DNA of 12,729 nucleotides from Jimgerdemannia flammicorona (GCA_003990745.1 RBNI01005325.1:1-12729); one strand, 5' to 3'. Numbered from the stretch's first letter, positions 1 to 8,339 are shown. The notes: generated by a model not told the origin, from the sequence alone. Program-made: numbers and translations.

Positions 1-98
<98 letters not shown>
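1..98. repeat. 98-nt poly(T) run at the left edge
   Basis: Ninety-eight consecutive T residues open the window. A pure run this long at the very edge is more likely an assembly or sequencing artefact than a genomic feature. It hides whatever lies upstream, including the coding region of a further array copy whose 3' flank appears to follow. Confidence 0.9.
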
Positions 99-200
99 CT
101 TTCAGATCCTGAGTCTTACACCTCGCAGGCTAGACAAATAGAATGTACCTTTTTTCTTCTTCTTTATTTTCTCTCTTCTCGACTCCTTCCCCTTATGCTC

Positions 201-243
201 TTATTTTATTTTTATTTTTATTTTATTTTATTTTATTTTATTT
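201..243. repeat. (TTTTA)n microsatellite
   Basis: A run of TTTTA and TTTTTA units of about 43 bp. It is AT-only low-complexity sequence in the 3' flank of the presumed missing upstream copy. Nothing comparable occurs at the matching place in the other spacers. Confidence 0.85.
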
Positions 244-402
244 GGGAAGAGGGTCGAAAACTTATGATAATAATTAGATGCCATGATGTATTTATGCCTC
301 TGCACTATGCCTTTATTATGGCAGAACCCTATGCTGGCATCTCTATGCAATTTATAATAATAAATTAGAAAAAAAAAAATCTTTTTGCGGGGTGCACGTG
401 TG

Positions 403-480
403 CCGCCGATCGCGATTACGGGATGCCATTTAAGGGGCCTGAATTTTTTTGCGGAAGGCATCCCGCCGTCAAATCGGCGG
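403..480. repeat. Nested inverted repeat (two 8-bp stems)
   Basis: CCGCCGAT at 403-410 is the exact reverse complement of ATCGGCGG at 473-480. Inside it, GGGATGCC at 420-427 is the exact reverse complement of GGCATCCC at 457-464. The gaps between the stems are nearly symmetric (9 and 8 nt), leaving a 29-nt loop. The matching segments in the flanks of genes 1 and 3 do not keep both stems, so this may be local. It could form a hairpin in RNA or DNA, but its function is unknown. Confidence 0.6.
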
Positions 481-1999
481 ATTGTTGTGACCGTCTTTGC
501 AGGTTATCAACTATGCAAAATCGGCAGTTGAAAAAAATCCCCTATCTAATGGAATGGTTACCAGCCTCAGCATGAACGCTTTGAGCTCGTTCCGTCAAGA
601 CCGCAGTAGAAGAAGTGTTGAGGGGGTAAATCCCGACGGAACAACCATAAATTTAAGGTATTGGTCACGTCACATAGGCTATACGTCGAGCAAGTGATCC
701 CGCGCATGCAATTACATAGAAACTATTTTGAGTCATGTTGCTCTGTTTCTGTTGACTATAGCATATAAAATCGGTCCTTTGCTACGTAGCTTCCCCACAC
801 AAGCCTCGGGTTGTTATGGCAATATGATTGGAACTCGGAGAGGGTTAAAACGGCCAGCTGAAAAAAAATTGCGACTGACTCAGAAATCTCCGGTACCCGG
901 ATTGCTCGGTAATGCAGCGGTGAAATCTGTGCGGTTGGTGCGCTAGATACGATGGACGCCTTTTCTTTTTGCGGTGTCTGAATTTGTAAAGGAGGACCCC
1001 CATTATGGACAAGGGGTATATATATATTTCCAATCAGGGCAGCGGCCACATGACCGTCGATCCCTGGATGACAAGTGAAACATAGAGCACTTGCATGTTT
1101 GTCGACAAATGACGTGCTATCAACTTGAACCGATTGGCTCAAGGCCCGAAATCCGAGCGTCGGCAAAATTCCAAGTGCGGGAGGCCAATGCGCAAACTTC
1201 GTCGGCTTTGAAAGTCATGCCGTCCAGGTGTTCATCGCTCTCCGTGAGCGGATTACACTTTAATTGGTAGATTGTAATGTGCGTGATTCGTTTCACATTA
1301 TTATGACCTCGTGTTCCACAAATAAGCTCACGGCATCGGAAAATTATCTTTGGTTGAGCCCATCTTCGATCCTCATATATACCTCCTGCCTATCTACCCC
1401 GCGTTGACAGCGCTGCGCCTCAATCTGTTGACCTCATGGACCCCCTGGGATGCGGGACCACATTCAGGAGTGGCCTCGTGATCATAAATTTCGGGGTACC
1501 CACTCTTCTAGTTGTCCTCATTGGTCATGAAACTTGGTATCCACTTGACGTACACCATGTCGCCAACTACTTAGTTAGTATTTGTTATTTCTATTCCTTC
1601 CTTTTGGGGCTGTAGCCAGCAAACAGGAGGGCATCGACCCCTTTGCTTGTTTGGTTATAATTTGTTGAATTGCTTCTATACAAAATCATATTGCCACCTC
1701 TGCCAAGTCGGCGGTTATTAGCATTTTTTTTTTTTATCCCTTCTATTTGCTCTTCGTCGACGCTCTTTGTGCCAGGCGCATTCGTGGCACAACAACGAAC
1801 ATTCGCCAGTATGCGCGCACAATTTTCCGATACTCTTCTATTTTCTGTTAGGAATAAACTGAAACAATGTTTGTTTCGGAGAGTCAAGGGTTATAGAACG
1901 CAGCTAACGCCAGAGTTTGTCATGATAGCGTTATAACAAGACGTAGAAACGTCTTTCGGCAAAGAAATATAGCTACCAATATCACGATACTAGCGCCAG

Positions 2000-2027
2000 A
2001 AAAAAAAAAAAAAAAAAAAAAAAAAAA
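2000..2027. repeat. A28 tract in promoter of gene 1
   Basis: Twenty-eight consecutive A residues directly follow a TATCACGATACTAGC box and precede TGTGAC. The same position in the other promoters holds A13 (5201-5213), a (TAAAA)n-like tract (8109-8138) and a similar A-rich tract (12383-12401). Poly(dA:dT) tracts are known in fungi to disfavour nucleosomes, so a promoter role is plausible but inferred. Confidence 0.8.
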
Positions 2028-2055
2028 TGTGACGAAGTCTATTCCACCCACGAGT

Positions 2056-2176
2056 GCATGACCGCCCCGTTGCAATAGCGGCGAGCGCACTATCTAATAT
2101 CCCAACGGAACGATGACGCACCTATTCACGCACTCCAGTATCATATCGCATCGCTAGCATCGATTAGTTATATAAA
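2056..2176 (+). promoter_or_regulatory. Promoter module of gene 1
   Basis: The block runs from a GCATGACC...GCAATAGCGGCGAGCGC box (2056-2090), through a CGATGACGC element (2111-2119) and CACGCACTCCAG, to a TATATAAA box at 2169-2176. The TATA box is 51 bp before the ATG at 2220, exactly as in gene 3. Relative to the other units, about 80 bp between the A tract and the GCATGACC box is missing, since TGTGAC is followed almost directly by TCTATTCCACCC. GATGACG resembles a CRE/ATF half site. That reading rests on family knowledge only. Confidence 0.75.
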
Positions 2177-2219
2177 TCTCTTACAAACTCCCATGCAACC
2201 TTCAATCAAATACACTTAT

Positions 2220-3023
2220 ATGTCTAACAAATACTGTTCGGTGTGCTGCCGTCAAATACGAAACCTGCCCAACGTCACACTAGAACGTTATGGGCGGGTC
2301 TTCTACAATATGTCAGATCCATCGTCCCCGTCTTCGTCGCATGCCCCCCCCCGGCGCAATGCAACCTATGAAGGAATGCTCTATAGAATCTCCATTCACA
2401 CACCATGTTTCGACTGCTTGCTAGTTCGTTGCAAGTACTTCAATAATGGCAGAGCCGTCAACGTCTATTCCGAGTTTCATACCAACTCCGTTATCGCTCG
2501 TGAGATAATTACCGAGTTATACCACGCGTTCTCTTCAACGGTAAACCGCCAAGGACTTCCGCCCACGTACCTCGAAAATCTAGATGCTTGTTTCTGGTTC
2601 CCGTGGATGGCGTCCCCGCCTCTGCACCTTCCCGGTCTCCCAAAACTCCGAGAAATACCAGTGCTACCATCTTGCTCCACGACCTCGCTAGGCCTCCTCA
2701 AACTTCCCACCGAGTTGTTGGAGAACATCCTGTATACGTGTCCCCCGGAGGATGCCCTTTCCCTCCGTTGCTCGTGTGCTACGCTTGCAAGCTTAGCAGA
2801 ACACACCAATAGGTACTGGTACATGCATAAAGCGGAGTACAAGGTGGAGTCGGCATCGTCCCTGGGTTGGGATGAGGCCGTTGATTGGCTCTGCTATTGC
2901 GCTCGTGTCAACGGGCGCCTCAAAAGGTTACGAAAACTGGAGTACATCAACCTTTTACTGGATGAACTTTCTCAGGTTCCGGCCTTCCATAGGTTGCTGG
3001 GGGGGTATAACGACGGAGAGTGA
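2220..3023 (+). CDS. F-box-like protein with Cys-rich N-terminus (array copy 1, type A)
   Basis: A 267-residue single-exon protein. The N-terminus carries C6, C9 and C10, followed by H60, C63, C66 and C71, which is a plausible zinc-binding arrangement. A conserved block around 68-125 includes VRCKY.NNGR and NRQGLPPTYLEN. An F-box-like motif at about 161-203 starts LPTELLENIL, has CPPEDALSLRCSC, and ends near a Trp-Tyr. F-box proteins recruit substrates to SCF ubiquitin ligases through Skp1, so an adaptor role is inferred and no substrate is evident. The frame is open from an ATG at 2193, but that ATG lies only 17 bp after the TATA box. Starting at 2220 gives exactly the 267 residues of gene 3, aligned without any gap, and restores the M..-.-C..CC start seen in all three copies. 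My manual count gives about 69% identity to gene 3. No signal peptide or membrane segment is visible. Confidence 0.85.
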   Translation: MSNKYCSVCCRQIRNLPNVTLERYGRVFYNMSDPSSPSSSHAPPRRNATYEGMLYRISIHTPCFDCLLVRCKYFNNGRAVNVYSEFHTNSVIAREIITELYHAFSSTVNRQGLPPTYLENLDACFWFPWMASPPLHLPGLPKLREIPVLPSCSTTSLGLLKLPTELLENILYTCPPEDALSLRCSCATLASLAEHTNRYWYMHKAEYKVESASSLGWDEAVDWLCYCARVNGRLKRLRKLEYINLLLDELSQVPAFHRLLGGYNDGE

Positions 3024-3855
3024 TGGTTTATGGGACAATTACGTTTATTCCCTATGCAAATTATGGCAGTTTATGAATGTATTCGTCTACTTTGTTCGGT
3101 CCTCTGACGAAATATGAAAATATGAATTTTTTTATGCCGGGTATATGTGTGCCGCAGATCGCGATTGCGACATGCCATTCCAAAAAAAAACCGTGAAGAA
3201 AAACCACCATAGACAAGGTTCCAAGTTTCTGCCATTGATGTGACCCTCGTGCTGCATGTTTACCAACTAGTTGAAGCACCTCAAACTCTCCTCCAATTTT
3301 GGAATCGCCTCCGTGATGTGGAAAATACCTAGAAACCATTTATGCGTCATTCAAGTTCTAGGACTTTTGATCTCGTCCACTCCCTTCAATATATAAATTT
3401 GTCCCCATGATTACAAGTCAAAAATGTTCCGCGCACCGTGGGGCAGGGCGCGCTCAAGCGGGAAAACCATTTACACAGTTTCTCGTTTTAAACAAGCCCC
3501 TGGTATTTTGTGTCTTTCGCAAATGACAGATTCTTTGTGTTACGTGGATATTGGAAAGCTATGGCAAAAGAACTTACGATTGGGGTACTGTCCTAGGTTT
3601 TAAGGTTAGTAGAGACCAATGTGGTGCATAATTACGATCTCGCAAATTAGTAAACCGGTTCCGGAAAGGACTACTTCTGGTACCTGGGTTGCGCAGGGTG
3701 ATCGGCTATGCAACAGTGCGGCCCGTGCGGTCCGTGCGCTATATGCAATGAACGTCGAAACCTGCTTTTCTCTGTGTATGGAAACGGTAGAGAAACGCGA
3801 GGTAATTAGAATTACACCAACCAGGAGGCAAAATTGTCTCACGAGCTTGGACAAA
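3024..3855. other. Spacer 1, left part: 3' flank of gene 1 and conserved spacer sequence
   Basis: No supported gene. The segment at 3040-3320 matches the 3' flank of gene 3 (9200-9500), including TATGAATGTATTCG, TGCCGCAGAT, TTGATGTGACCC and ACCAACTAGTTGAAGCAC. The segment at 3331-3430 continues into sequence found to the right of the 1024-bp insertion at 10529, including a TATATAAATTT box at about 3392. From 3480 to about 3780 it is closely collinear with 11060-11360, with TAGTAGAGACCA, ATCTCGCAAATTAGTAAACC and GGACTACTTCTGGTACCTGG. Compared with spacer 3, about 350 bp is missing after ATTACAAGTCAAAAA.TG.TCCGCGCACC. Spacer 2 retains part of it, so this is probably a deletion here. Confidence 0.65.
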
Positions 3856-4216
3856 TGTGAAGGTATCCCGAAGGGATACCGCGTTAAAGACGGGTTTACC
3901 CGTTTAGGCAATCTATATATTTGTATAGCACGGAATCCACTTGTATATACGTCCAACATCTTGTCTTCTTCCCCTTACGCTCAATCGTCGTCACCATACA
4001 TTTCACTCCCACCCACCTCCCTATTTGTACATCTCTTGTATGTCGGGTTCTTCGAACTGACCGATGCAAAGCATTCGAGTCTGAAACCTGCATACGCCCA
4101 AAATACACATACGATAATTTACTCATCCAATCTATTATCATCCACGACTCGGTATTCACGGTCTGGTATTCACGGTCTGGTATTCACGGTCTGGTATTCA
4201 CGGTCTGGTATTCACG
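3856..4216 (+). mobile_element. Possible solo-LTR-like insertion (right end uncertain)
   Basis: This segment is absent from the otherwise collinear spacer 3, where CTTGGACAAATG runs directly into AGGAGAAAAAC. It starts TGTGAAGG and contains two hairpins. One is GGTATCCC/GGGATACC at 3862-3880 with a 3-nt loop, the other ACGGGT/ACCCGT at 3890-3903. A TATA-like TATATAT lies at 3914-3920. The start (GTGAA..GGTAT) is roughly mirrored by the distal GGTATTCAC. A TG start, an early hairpin and a TATA box suit a fungal LTR. However, no clear CA end or target-site duplication is visible, and the right flank up to about 4266 is also unmatched. It could instead be a different inserted or diverged sequence. 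Confidence 0.4.
4151..4216. repeat. 14-bp minisatellite, 4.7 copies
   Basis: The unit GGTATTCACGGTCT is repeated four times exactly (4151-4206), followed by a fifth partial copy GGTATTCACG (4207-4216). Perfect identity between copies implies recent expansion. It sits at the distal edge of the sequence unique to spacer 1. The 14-bp period is not a multiple of three, and all three frames happen to stay open, so the long frames crossing it are not evidence of coding. Confidence 0.95.
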
Positions 4217-5280
4217 GGTGGCCGTTGGTAGCGGGTGGGTTAGCGAAGGAGTAGAACGGGGATTTATAGGAGAAAAACCTCATTATGGACAATATTCCAT
4301 ATTTTGCAACGAGATGCCGTTCTTAGGTAATTCCGACGGCGGCCACACGACCTATCAATTCGAGTGAGACACCTCCTGTCACGCACTCTGGAGTTTGCAG
4401 AGATGACAGCGGAACTCATAAACCGAATTTCCCCGAGGCCGCGAATCGGAGCGTCGGGAATGGGTTAAAACAGGAGAGTCTGAATAGAAGTAGAGAAGCA
4501 GATACGCTAACTTCATCGGCTTTGTACATTTGTCTCCAAGTCACGCCAACTGACGTGCTTCGCCTCCTGGTGAGCCTAATCGGATGTGCGTGATTCAATA
4601 AAATTACGAGGGTGTAGGTCATCGATGTAATGCTATTCGCCATCGGGAAAAGCAAGAGAGTTCCGCAAAGTGAATGTCACTGCGCCCTGATTTCGTCATT
4701 GAAGTCACTAAAATGCGGGCAAATGCAGGTTTGCGGTGACCGTGATAACTGAAACATTGTGGCACGGTATGGTATACCGGGACCCGTTACTGTGTTACTG
4801 TGACTCGGCCAAACACGAGGGTCCTGATTGTTCTGGATTTTGGTTATACTCTATTAAACTGCTTCCATTTCTATTGAATGGCCACTAGGATCCTGGTCCA
4901 TGGTGCTATCTCCGCCTCGTTGGTGGTAACAGGCTTTTTTTTTTTTATCCCTTTTCTTCTCCTTGCTCCTTGTCTACACCTATCGTGACGCATTCATGAC
5001 GCAAACAAAACGAATATTTACTATTTTCTCTCGATATCTTCTTTTTTCTGGAAGGGAAATAAATTTGAGACAGTCTCGGGGGATTTTTTTCGGAGTAAAG
5101 GTATAGAGAGTGCAGCTGATGCTAGCATTGATCGTGGTGGTGTGATAAAAAATCTTCAAAAAAGGAATATTGTGAATAATATCACGACACTAGCACCAAG
5201 AAAAAAAAAAAAAGTAGCCTATCACGGTGAATAGCCATGCTGCGAACAGCCTTGAAGTCAGGAATTGCCTGATACCCTGG
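4217..5280. other. Spacer 1, right part: conserved upstream region of gene 2
   Basis: No supported gene. The block at 4269-4360 is nearly identical to 11403-11497, with CAATATTCCATATTTTGCAA and GATGCCGTTCTTAGGTAAT. It continues through CTGTCACGCACTCTGG. The remainder aligns loosely with 11500-12470. There are pyrimidine-rich patches around 4934-4980 and a TTTTCTGG box near 5044. A TATCACGACACTAGC box (5180-5194) and an A13 tract (5201-5213) lead into the promoter module. I see no RNA gene here. Confidence 0.6.
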
Positions 5281-5392
5281 CGTGACCGACACAGCTGCCA
5301 TAGCGGAGAGCGCCACTTTGCGGCTCTCTCGGATACGATGACGCCGCCTATTATCACGCCCTCCAGTGCCATACCTCGAAATATTATATAAA
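5281..5392 (+). promoter_or_regulatory. Promoter module of gene 2
   Basis: It contains a TGACC...CAGCTGCCATAGCGGAGAGCGCCACT box (5283-5317), a CGATGACGC element (5336-5344), ATCACGCCCTCCAG (5353-5366) and a TATATAAA box at 5385-5392. The TATA box lies 88 bp before the ATG, against 51 bp for the type A genes. Three ATGs between the TATA box and the coding start (5399, 5404, 5412) open only short frames. They matter only if transcription starts very close to the TATA box. Confidence 0.75.
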
Positions 5393-5472
5393 CCTCGCAT
5401 GAATGGCTAAATGAACATCCTACAGTCCATTAGTCCTACGGCCCATTTGTCCATAATTTCCAACTCCAAAAT

Positions 5473-6393
5473 ATGTCCGATGTATTTTGCGGGGTATGCT
5501 GCCTTCCGCCTGACGACCTGCCTGACGTCCTTGTTCTCTTGCCCGATGATCCCAATCCTTTGGCACACCTGACAACACGGCCTGGTGGAAGGCTGGATCG
5601 CTATGGATGGGTTTGCTACGACATTGCAGCCGATTCACCCGCTGCCACTTTGTCCTACATACCTCCCCAACACCATTCAACGTATAACGTCGTCCCTGGG
5701 CGTCGTCGCCAGGGTATTGCGCATGGTATCATGCTGCACACGAGTTGTTTTGTGTGCGTGTTGGCTCGGTGTTTCTATATCGATAACGGTCGCCCGGCCA
5801 TTGTCGCCGTGGAGTTCTACACGAACCCCATTCTTGCTCGTGATATCACGGCCGCGCTCTATGTGGCGTTCTCCTCTACATTGGACAATCGGGGTTTCCC
5901 GGGCACATACTTTCAAGACCCGGATCCAGACACATGGTTTTCGCACTCGTGGACATCCTCTCCGCCAGTCCTCCCGAAATACCTTCCAAAGCTGTGCATA
6001 TCACTTGCCAACCCATCCTGTCCTGCGAACGAACACAGCAGCTTTCTTAACCTACCCATCGAGGTGCTTGAGCTAATCCTGCAATTTTGTGCCCCACGAG
6101 ACGTCCAAGCCCTCCGTTGCTCATCCGTCGGGCTCGCAAATTTGACCTTGGAAGAGTCCTTTATCCGGAGGTGGTATAAAAATGCAGTAAAGTACCAGGC
6201 GGAGTCGACCCCATCGCCGGGTTGGGAAGGACCCGTTGACTGGCCGTGGTATTTATCCCGCGTGGACGCTCATCCCGACGAGCTTCAAAAGCTCCAGTAC
6301 GTCAATTCGAAGCTAGACCAACTCGCCAAGTATCCCGTCTTTAAAGGGACGCTTAAGGAGGGAAACGAGGAACATTGCGGGGTATCGATCTGA
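5473..6393 (+). CDS. F-box-like protein with Cys-rich N-terminus (array copy 2, type B)
   Basis: A 306-residue single-exon protein related to genes 1 and 3 along its whole length but clearly more divergent. It keeps C6, C9 and C10, and then H89, C92, C95 and C100 within LHTSCFVCVLARC, followed by the DNGR motif. The linker between the two Cys clusters is about 29 residues longer than in type A. The F-box-like motif is at about 193-236, beginning LPIEVLELIL and including CAPRDVQALRCSS, with RRWY at its end. A downstream W...VDW motif and an LQKLQYVNSKLDQL segment match the other copies. An SCF adaptor role is inferred from the F-box, and the substrate is unknown. The last residues (from about 299) are encoded inside the first unit of a 25-bp tandem repeat, so the C-terminal tail may be recent. 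No start upstream of 5473 is in frame without a stop. Confidence 0.85.
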   Translation: MSDVFCGVCCLPPDDLPDVLVLLPDDPNPLAHLTTRPGGRLDRYGWVCYDIAADSPAATLSYIPPQHHSTYNVVPGRRRQGIAHGIMLHTSCFVCVLARCFYIDNGRPAIVAVEFYTNPILARDITAALYVAFSSTLDNRGFPGTYFQDPDPDTWFSHSWTSSPPVLPKYLPKLCISLANPSCPANEHSSFLNLPIEVLELILQFCAPRDVQALRCSSVGLANLTLEESFIRRWYKNAVKYQAESTPSPGWEGPVDWPWYLSRVDAHPDELQKLQYVNSKLDQLAKYPVFKGTLKEGNEEHCGVSI

Positions 6394-6468
6394 GAAGCAT
6401 TGTGAGGTATCGATCGGAGAAGCATTGTGGGGTATCGATAGGAGAAGCATTGTGGGGTATCGATCAGG
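6369..6468. repeat. 25-bp tandem repeat, four copies, spanning the gene 2 stop codon
   Basis: Four 25-bp units (6369-6393, 6394-6418, 6419-6443, 6444-6468) share CATTGTGGGGTATCGAT with few changes. The first unit is coding and ends in the TGA stop of gene 2. The later units carry CGG, AGG or CAG-like triplets at the matching place. Since 25 is not divisible by three, loss of the stop would change the frame in each unit. Confidence 0.92.
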
Positions 6469-6482
6469 AATCAAATTTACTC

Positions 6483-6501
6483 TTTTTTTTTTTTTTTTTT
6501 T
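6483..6501. repeat. T19 tract and pyrimidine run 3' of gene 2
   Basis: Nineteen T residues are followed by a C/T-rich stretch to about 6520, and then AAG. It lies about 90 bp after the gene 2 stop. It may be part of the 3' UTR or termination region. It also resembles a polypyrimidine tract, but no downstream exon is supported. Confidence 0.8.
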
Positions 6502-6524
6502 CCTTTCTTCTTTTTCTTTTAAGA

Positions 6525-8225
6525 ATTTCATGACCCCTCCCTCCTTTTTGTTAACTATGATATATGATTTATGCTATATGTATTATGCCCTATGCCTTAT
6601 GATGGAAGAAACTAATTTTTAAAAACAGTAAGGATTCATAATTTATGAGAGTGGTGATTATGGACGGCCTTATGATAATACCAAAATTAGTCCCCCGCAC
6701 ACCACACACAAGATATCGCGTTGGTACTGAGCAGGGTGCACACAAACGGGAAAATTATTTCCCAATTCTTGTGAGCATACTAGCCTCTGGTATTATTTTA
6801 TTATTATGTGGAGACCACTATGGTGGATGTTGGGGAAAAAATTGGTGACTGACTCAAAAAATCGAAATCTCGCAAATTTATAAACTACTTCTGGTGCCCA
6901 GATTGCTCAGGGTGATCGGTGTAGTCGGTGCGCTAGATACGATGGACGTCTTAGCGCGCCTTTCCTTTTTGCGGTGTCTGAATCAGAGGGTTGTGCTAAA
7001 AGGAGAAGAAACCCCCATTATGGATAATGAGTATATATTTTTTTCAAACGAGATTTCCGTTCTTAGGTAATCAGGGCAGCGGCTACATGACTCGTCGAAC
7101 TCCCAAATGACAGCGAAACATAGATCCCCGCCACGCACTCGGATGTTTGCCGACAGAATAACGTGCTATCATCATGAATGGATTGGCTCAAGGCCCGAAC
7201 TCCGAGCGTCGGCAATATGCCAAGTGGGGGAGCGAGCGTCCTCGGCTTTGAAAGTCATGCCAACTGAAAATCGTTCAGGTGTTCATTGACGTTCCTCGTT
7301 TTCCGTGAGCGGATTACACCTTAATTGGTTGATTGCAATGTTCGTGATTCGTTTTTGTTATTATGACCTCGTGTTCCATAATAAACTCACGGGGAGGATG
7401 TAGGGAGTCGATGCCATCGGAAAATTATCTTGGTTTGAGCCCACCTTTTCGATCTTCATATATACCTCCCGCCTACCTACCCCGCGTTTGACAGGCTGCG
7501 CCTTAATTCCGTCATCCGCCAGAAGAGACGCGGTCGATTCCATGGAGGTCACACCTTGGACCCACCCAAGGTGCGGGACCTCTTTGAGTGGCCCCATTAT
7601 TTGGTATCCGCACGGATCAATTGCATGTGACTTGACGTACACCATGTCGCCATCTACTCAGTTAGTTTTGTTATTTGTATTTCTTCCTTTTGGGGCTGTA
7701 GTCCGTCAACAGGTGGGCACCGTCCCCTTTGCTTGTTTGGTTATACTTTATTGAACTGCTTCTATACAAAATACTATTGATTTGACTTGAAAACCAGGAC
7801 ACTGGTTCAAGGTACCACCTCTGCAAAGTGGGTGGTTATTAGCAATTTTTTTTATCACTTGCTCTTCGTCTACGCTACATGTACTAGGCTCATTCGTGGC
7901 ACAACAATGAACATTCGCCAGTACGTGCGCACAATTTTCCGATACTCTTCTATTTTCTGGTAGGAAACAAACTGAAACAATGTGTTTCGGAGAGTTAAGG
8001 GTTATAGAATGCAGCTGACGCCAGAGTTGGCCATGATAGCATGATAACAAGACGTAGAAACGCCTTTCTACAAAGAAATATAGCTACCAATATCACGACA
8101 CTAGCGTCAAAAAAATAAAATAAAATAAAATAAAGAAATGTGACCTGTCACAGCGAATAGCCATTGGTGCGAAGTCCTTGAAGTCCGAGTTGCCTGATAT
8201 TACTATTCCACCCTCGAGCCACATT
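6525..8225. other. Spacer 2: gene-free region upstream of gene 3
   Basis: No supported gene. The region at 6650-6770 matches 10910-11060 in spacer 3, with CACACCACACA, CACACAAACGGGAAAA and CCTCTGGTATT. The region at 6840-8100 is collinear with 840-1990 in spacer 0. It includes GCGCTAGATACGATGGACG, a CATTATGGA block (7013-7025), TTCTTAGGTAATCAGGGCAGCGG, CATATATACCTCC and GGCACAACAATGAACATTCGCC. It ends with TATCACGACACTAGC (8091-8105) and an A-rich (TAAAA)n-like tract at 8109-8138. The GTGTGCCGC and TGTGACCC boxes found after genes 1 and 3 are missing after gene 2. Confidence 0.65.
8109..8138. repeat. A-rich (TAAAA)n tract in promoter of gene 3
   Basis: An A run is followed by four TAAAA-type units, occupying the same position as the A28 tract of gene 1. 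The conserved box upstream and TGTGAC downstream fix the equivalence. Confidence 0.8.
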
Positions 8226-8339
8226 GCATGACCAGTCCCATTGCCACAGCGGCGAGTGCCCTCTAACGGAAGGATGACGTGCCTACTATCACGCCCTCCA
8301 GGGCCATACCGCCTCGCCAGCATCGATTAGCTATATAAA
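8226..8339 (+). promoter_or_regulatory. Promoter module of gene 3
   Basis: It contains GCATGACC...TTGCCACAGCGGCGAGTGCC (8226-8260), GGATGACGT (8272-8280), ATCACGCCCTCCAG (8288-8301), CATCGATTAG, and a TATATAAA box at 8332-8339. The TATA box lies 51 bp before the ATG, the same spacing as gene 1. The order and content match genes 1 and 2. Confidence 0.75.

Larger units (their letters stand above)
99..2055. other. Spacer 0: gene-free region upstream of gene 1, with 3' flank of a missing upstream copy
   Basis: No convincing gene is present in about 2 kb. The stretch around 395-525 matches the 3' flanks of gene 1 (from about 3134) and gene 3 (from about 9294), sharing a GTGTGCCGC.GAT box and a TTG.TGTGACC box. 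It is therefore probably the 3' flank of another family copy lost to the left. From about 840 to 2055 it is collinear with spacer 2 (from about 6840). Shared landmarks include GCGCTAGATACGATGGACG, CATTATGGA, GGCTCAAGGCCCGAA, CATATATACCTCC and GACTTGAC/TACACCATGTCGCC. Short open frames here are not conserved in a coding-like way. Sub-features are listed separately. Confidence 0.7.

Noticed and set aside
1..98. Poly(T) edge read as a retroposed poly(A) tail on the minus strand
   Set aside because: Its length and position at the very edge, mirrored by poly(C) at the other end, fit an assembly artefact better. No adjacent retrotransposon coding is visible.
756..1166. A 136-codon minus-strand frame in spacer 0
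   Set aside because: The collinear region of spacer 2 does not keep the frame open, and no known motif is visible.
2477..2842. Minus-strand frame opposite gene 1, with a counterpart at 8640-9005 opposite gene 3
   Set aside because: It is an antisense shadow. It lies inside the conserved coding region, so its similarity follows from the sense genes.
3619..4254. A 211-codon plus-strand open frame in spacer 1
   Set aside because: It crosses the LTR-like start, hairpins and the 14-bp minisatellite. The collinear stretch of spacer 3 has a stop soon after the equivalent start, and no domain is recognisable.
3921..4367. A 148-codon plus-strand frame overlapping the minisatellite
   Set aside because: It is open partly because the 14-bp repeat lacks stops in every frame. 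Only its last 30 codons are conserved, and these are better explained by conserved spacer DNA.
5585..6076. A 163-codon alternative frame inside gene 2
   Set aside because: It overlaps gene 2 in another frame and has low-complexity composition. The gene 2 frame has family support over its full length.
6483..6540. Polypyrimidine tract followed by AAG, read as a 3' splice site
   Set aside because: No GT donor or branch point fits, and no downstream exon is supported. Gene 2 already ends cleanly with a stop.
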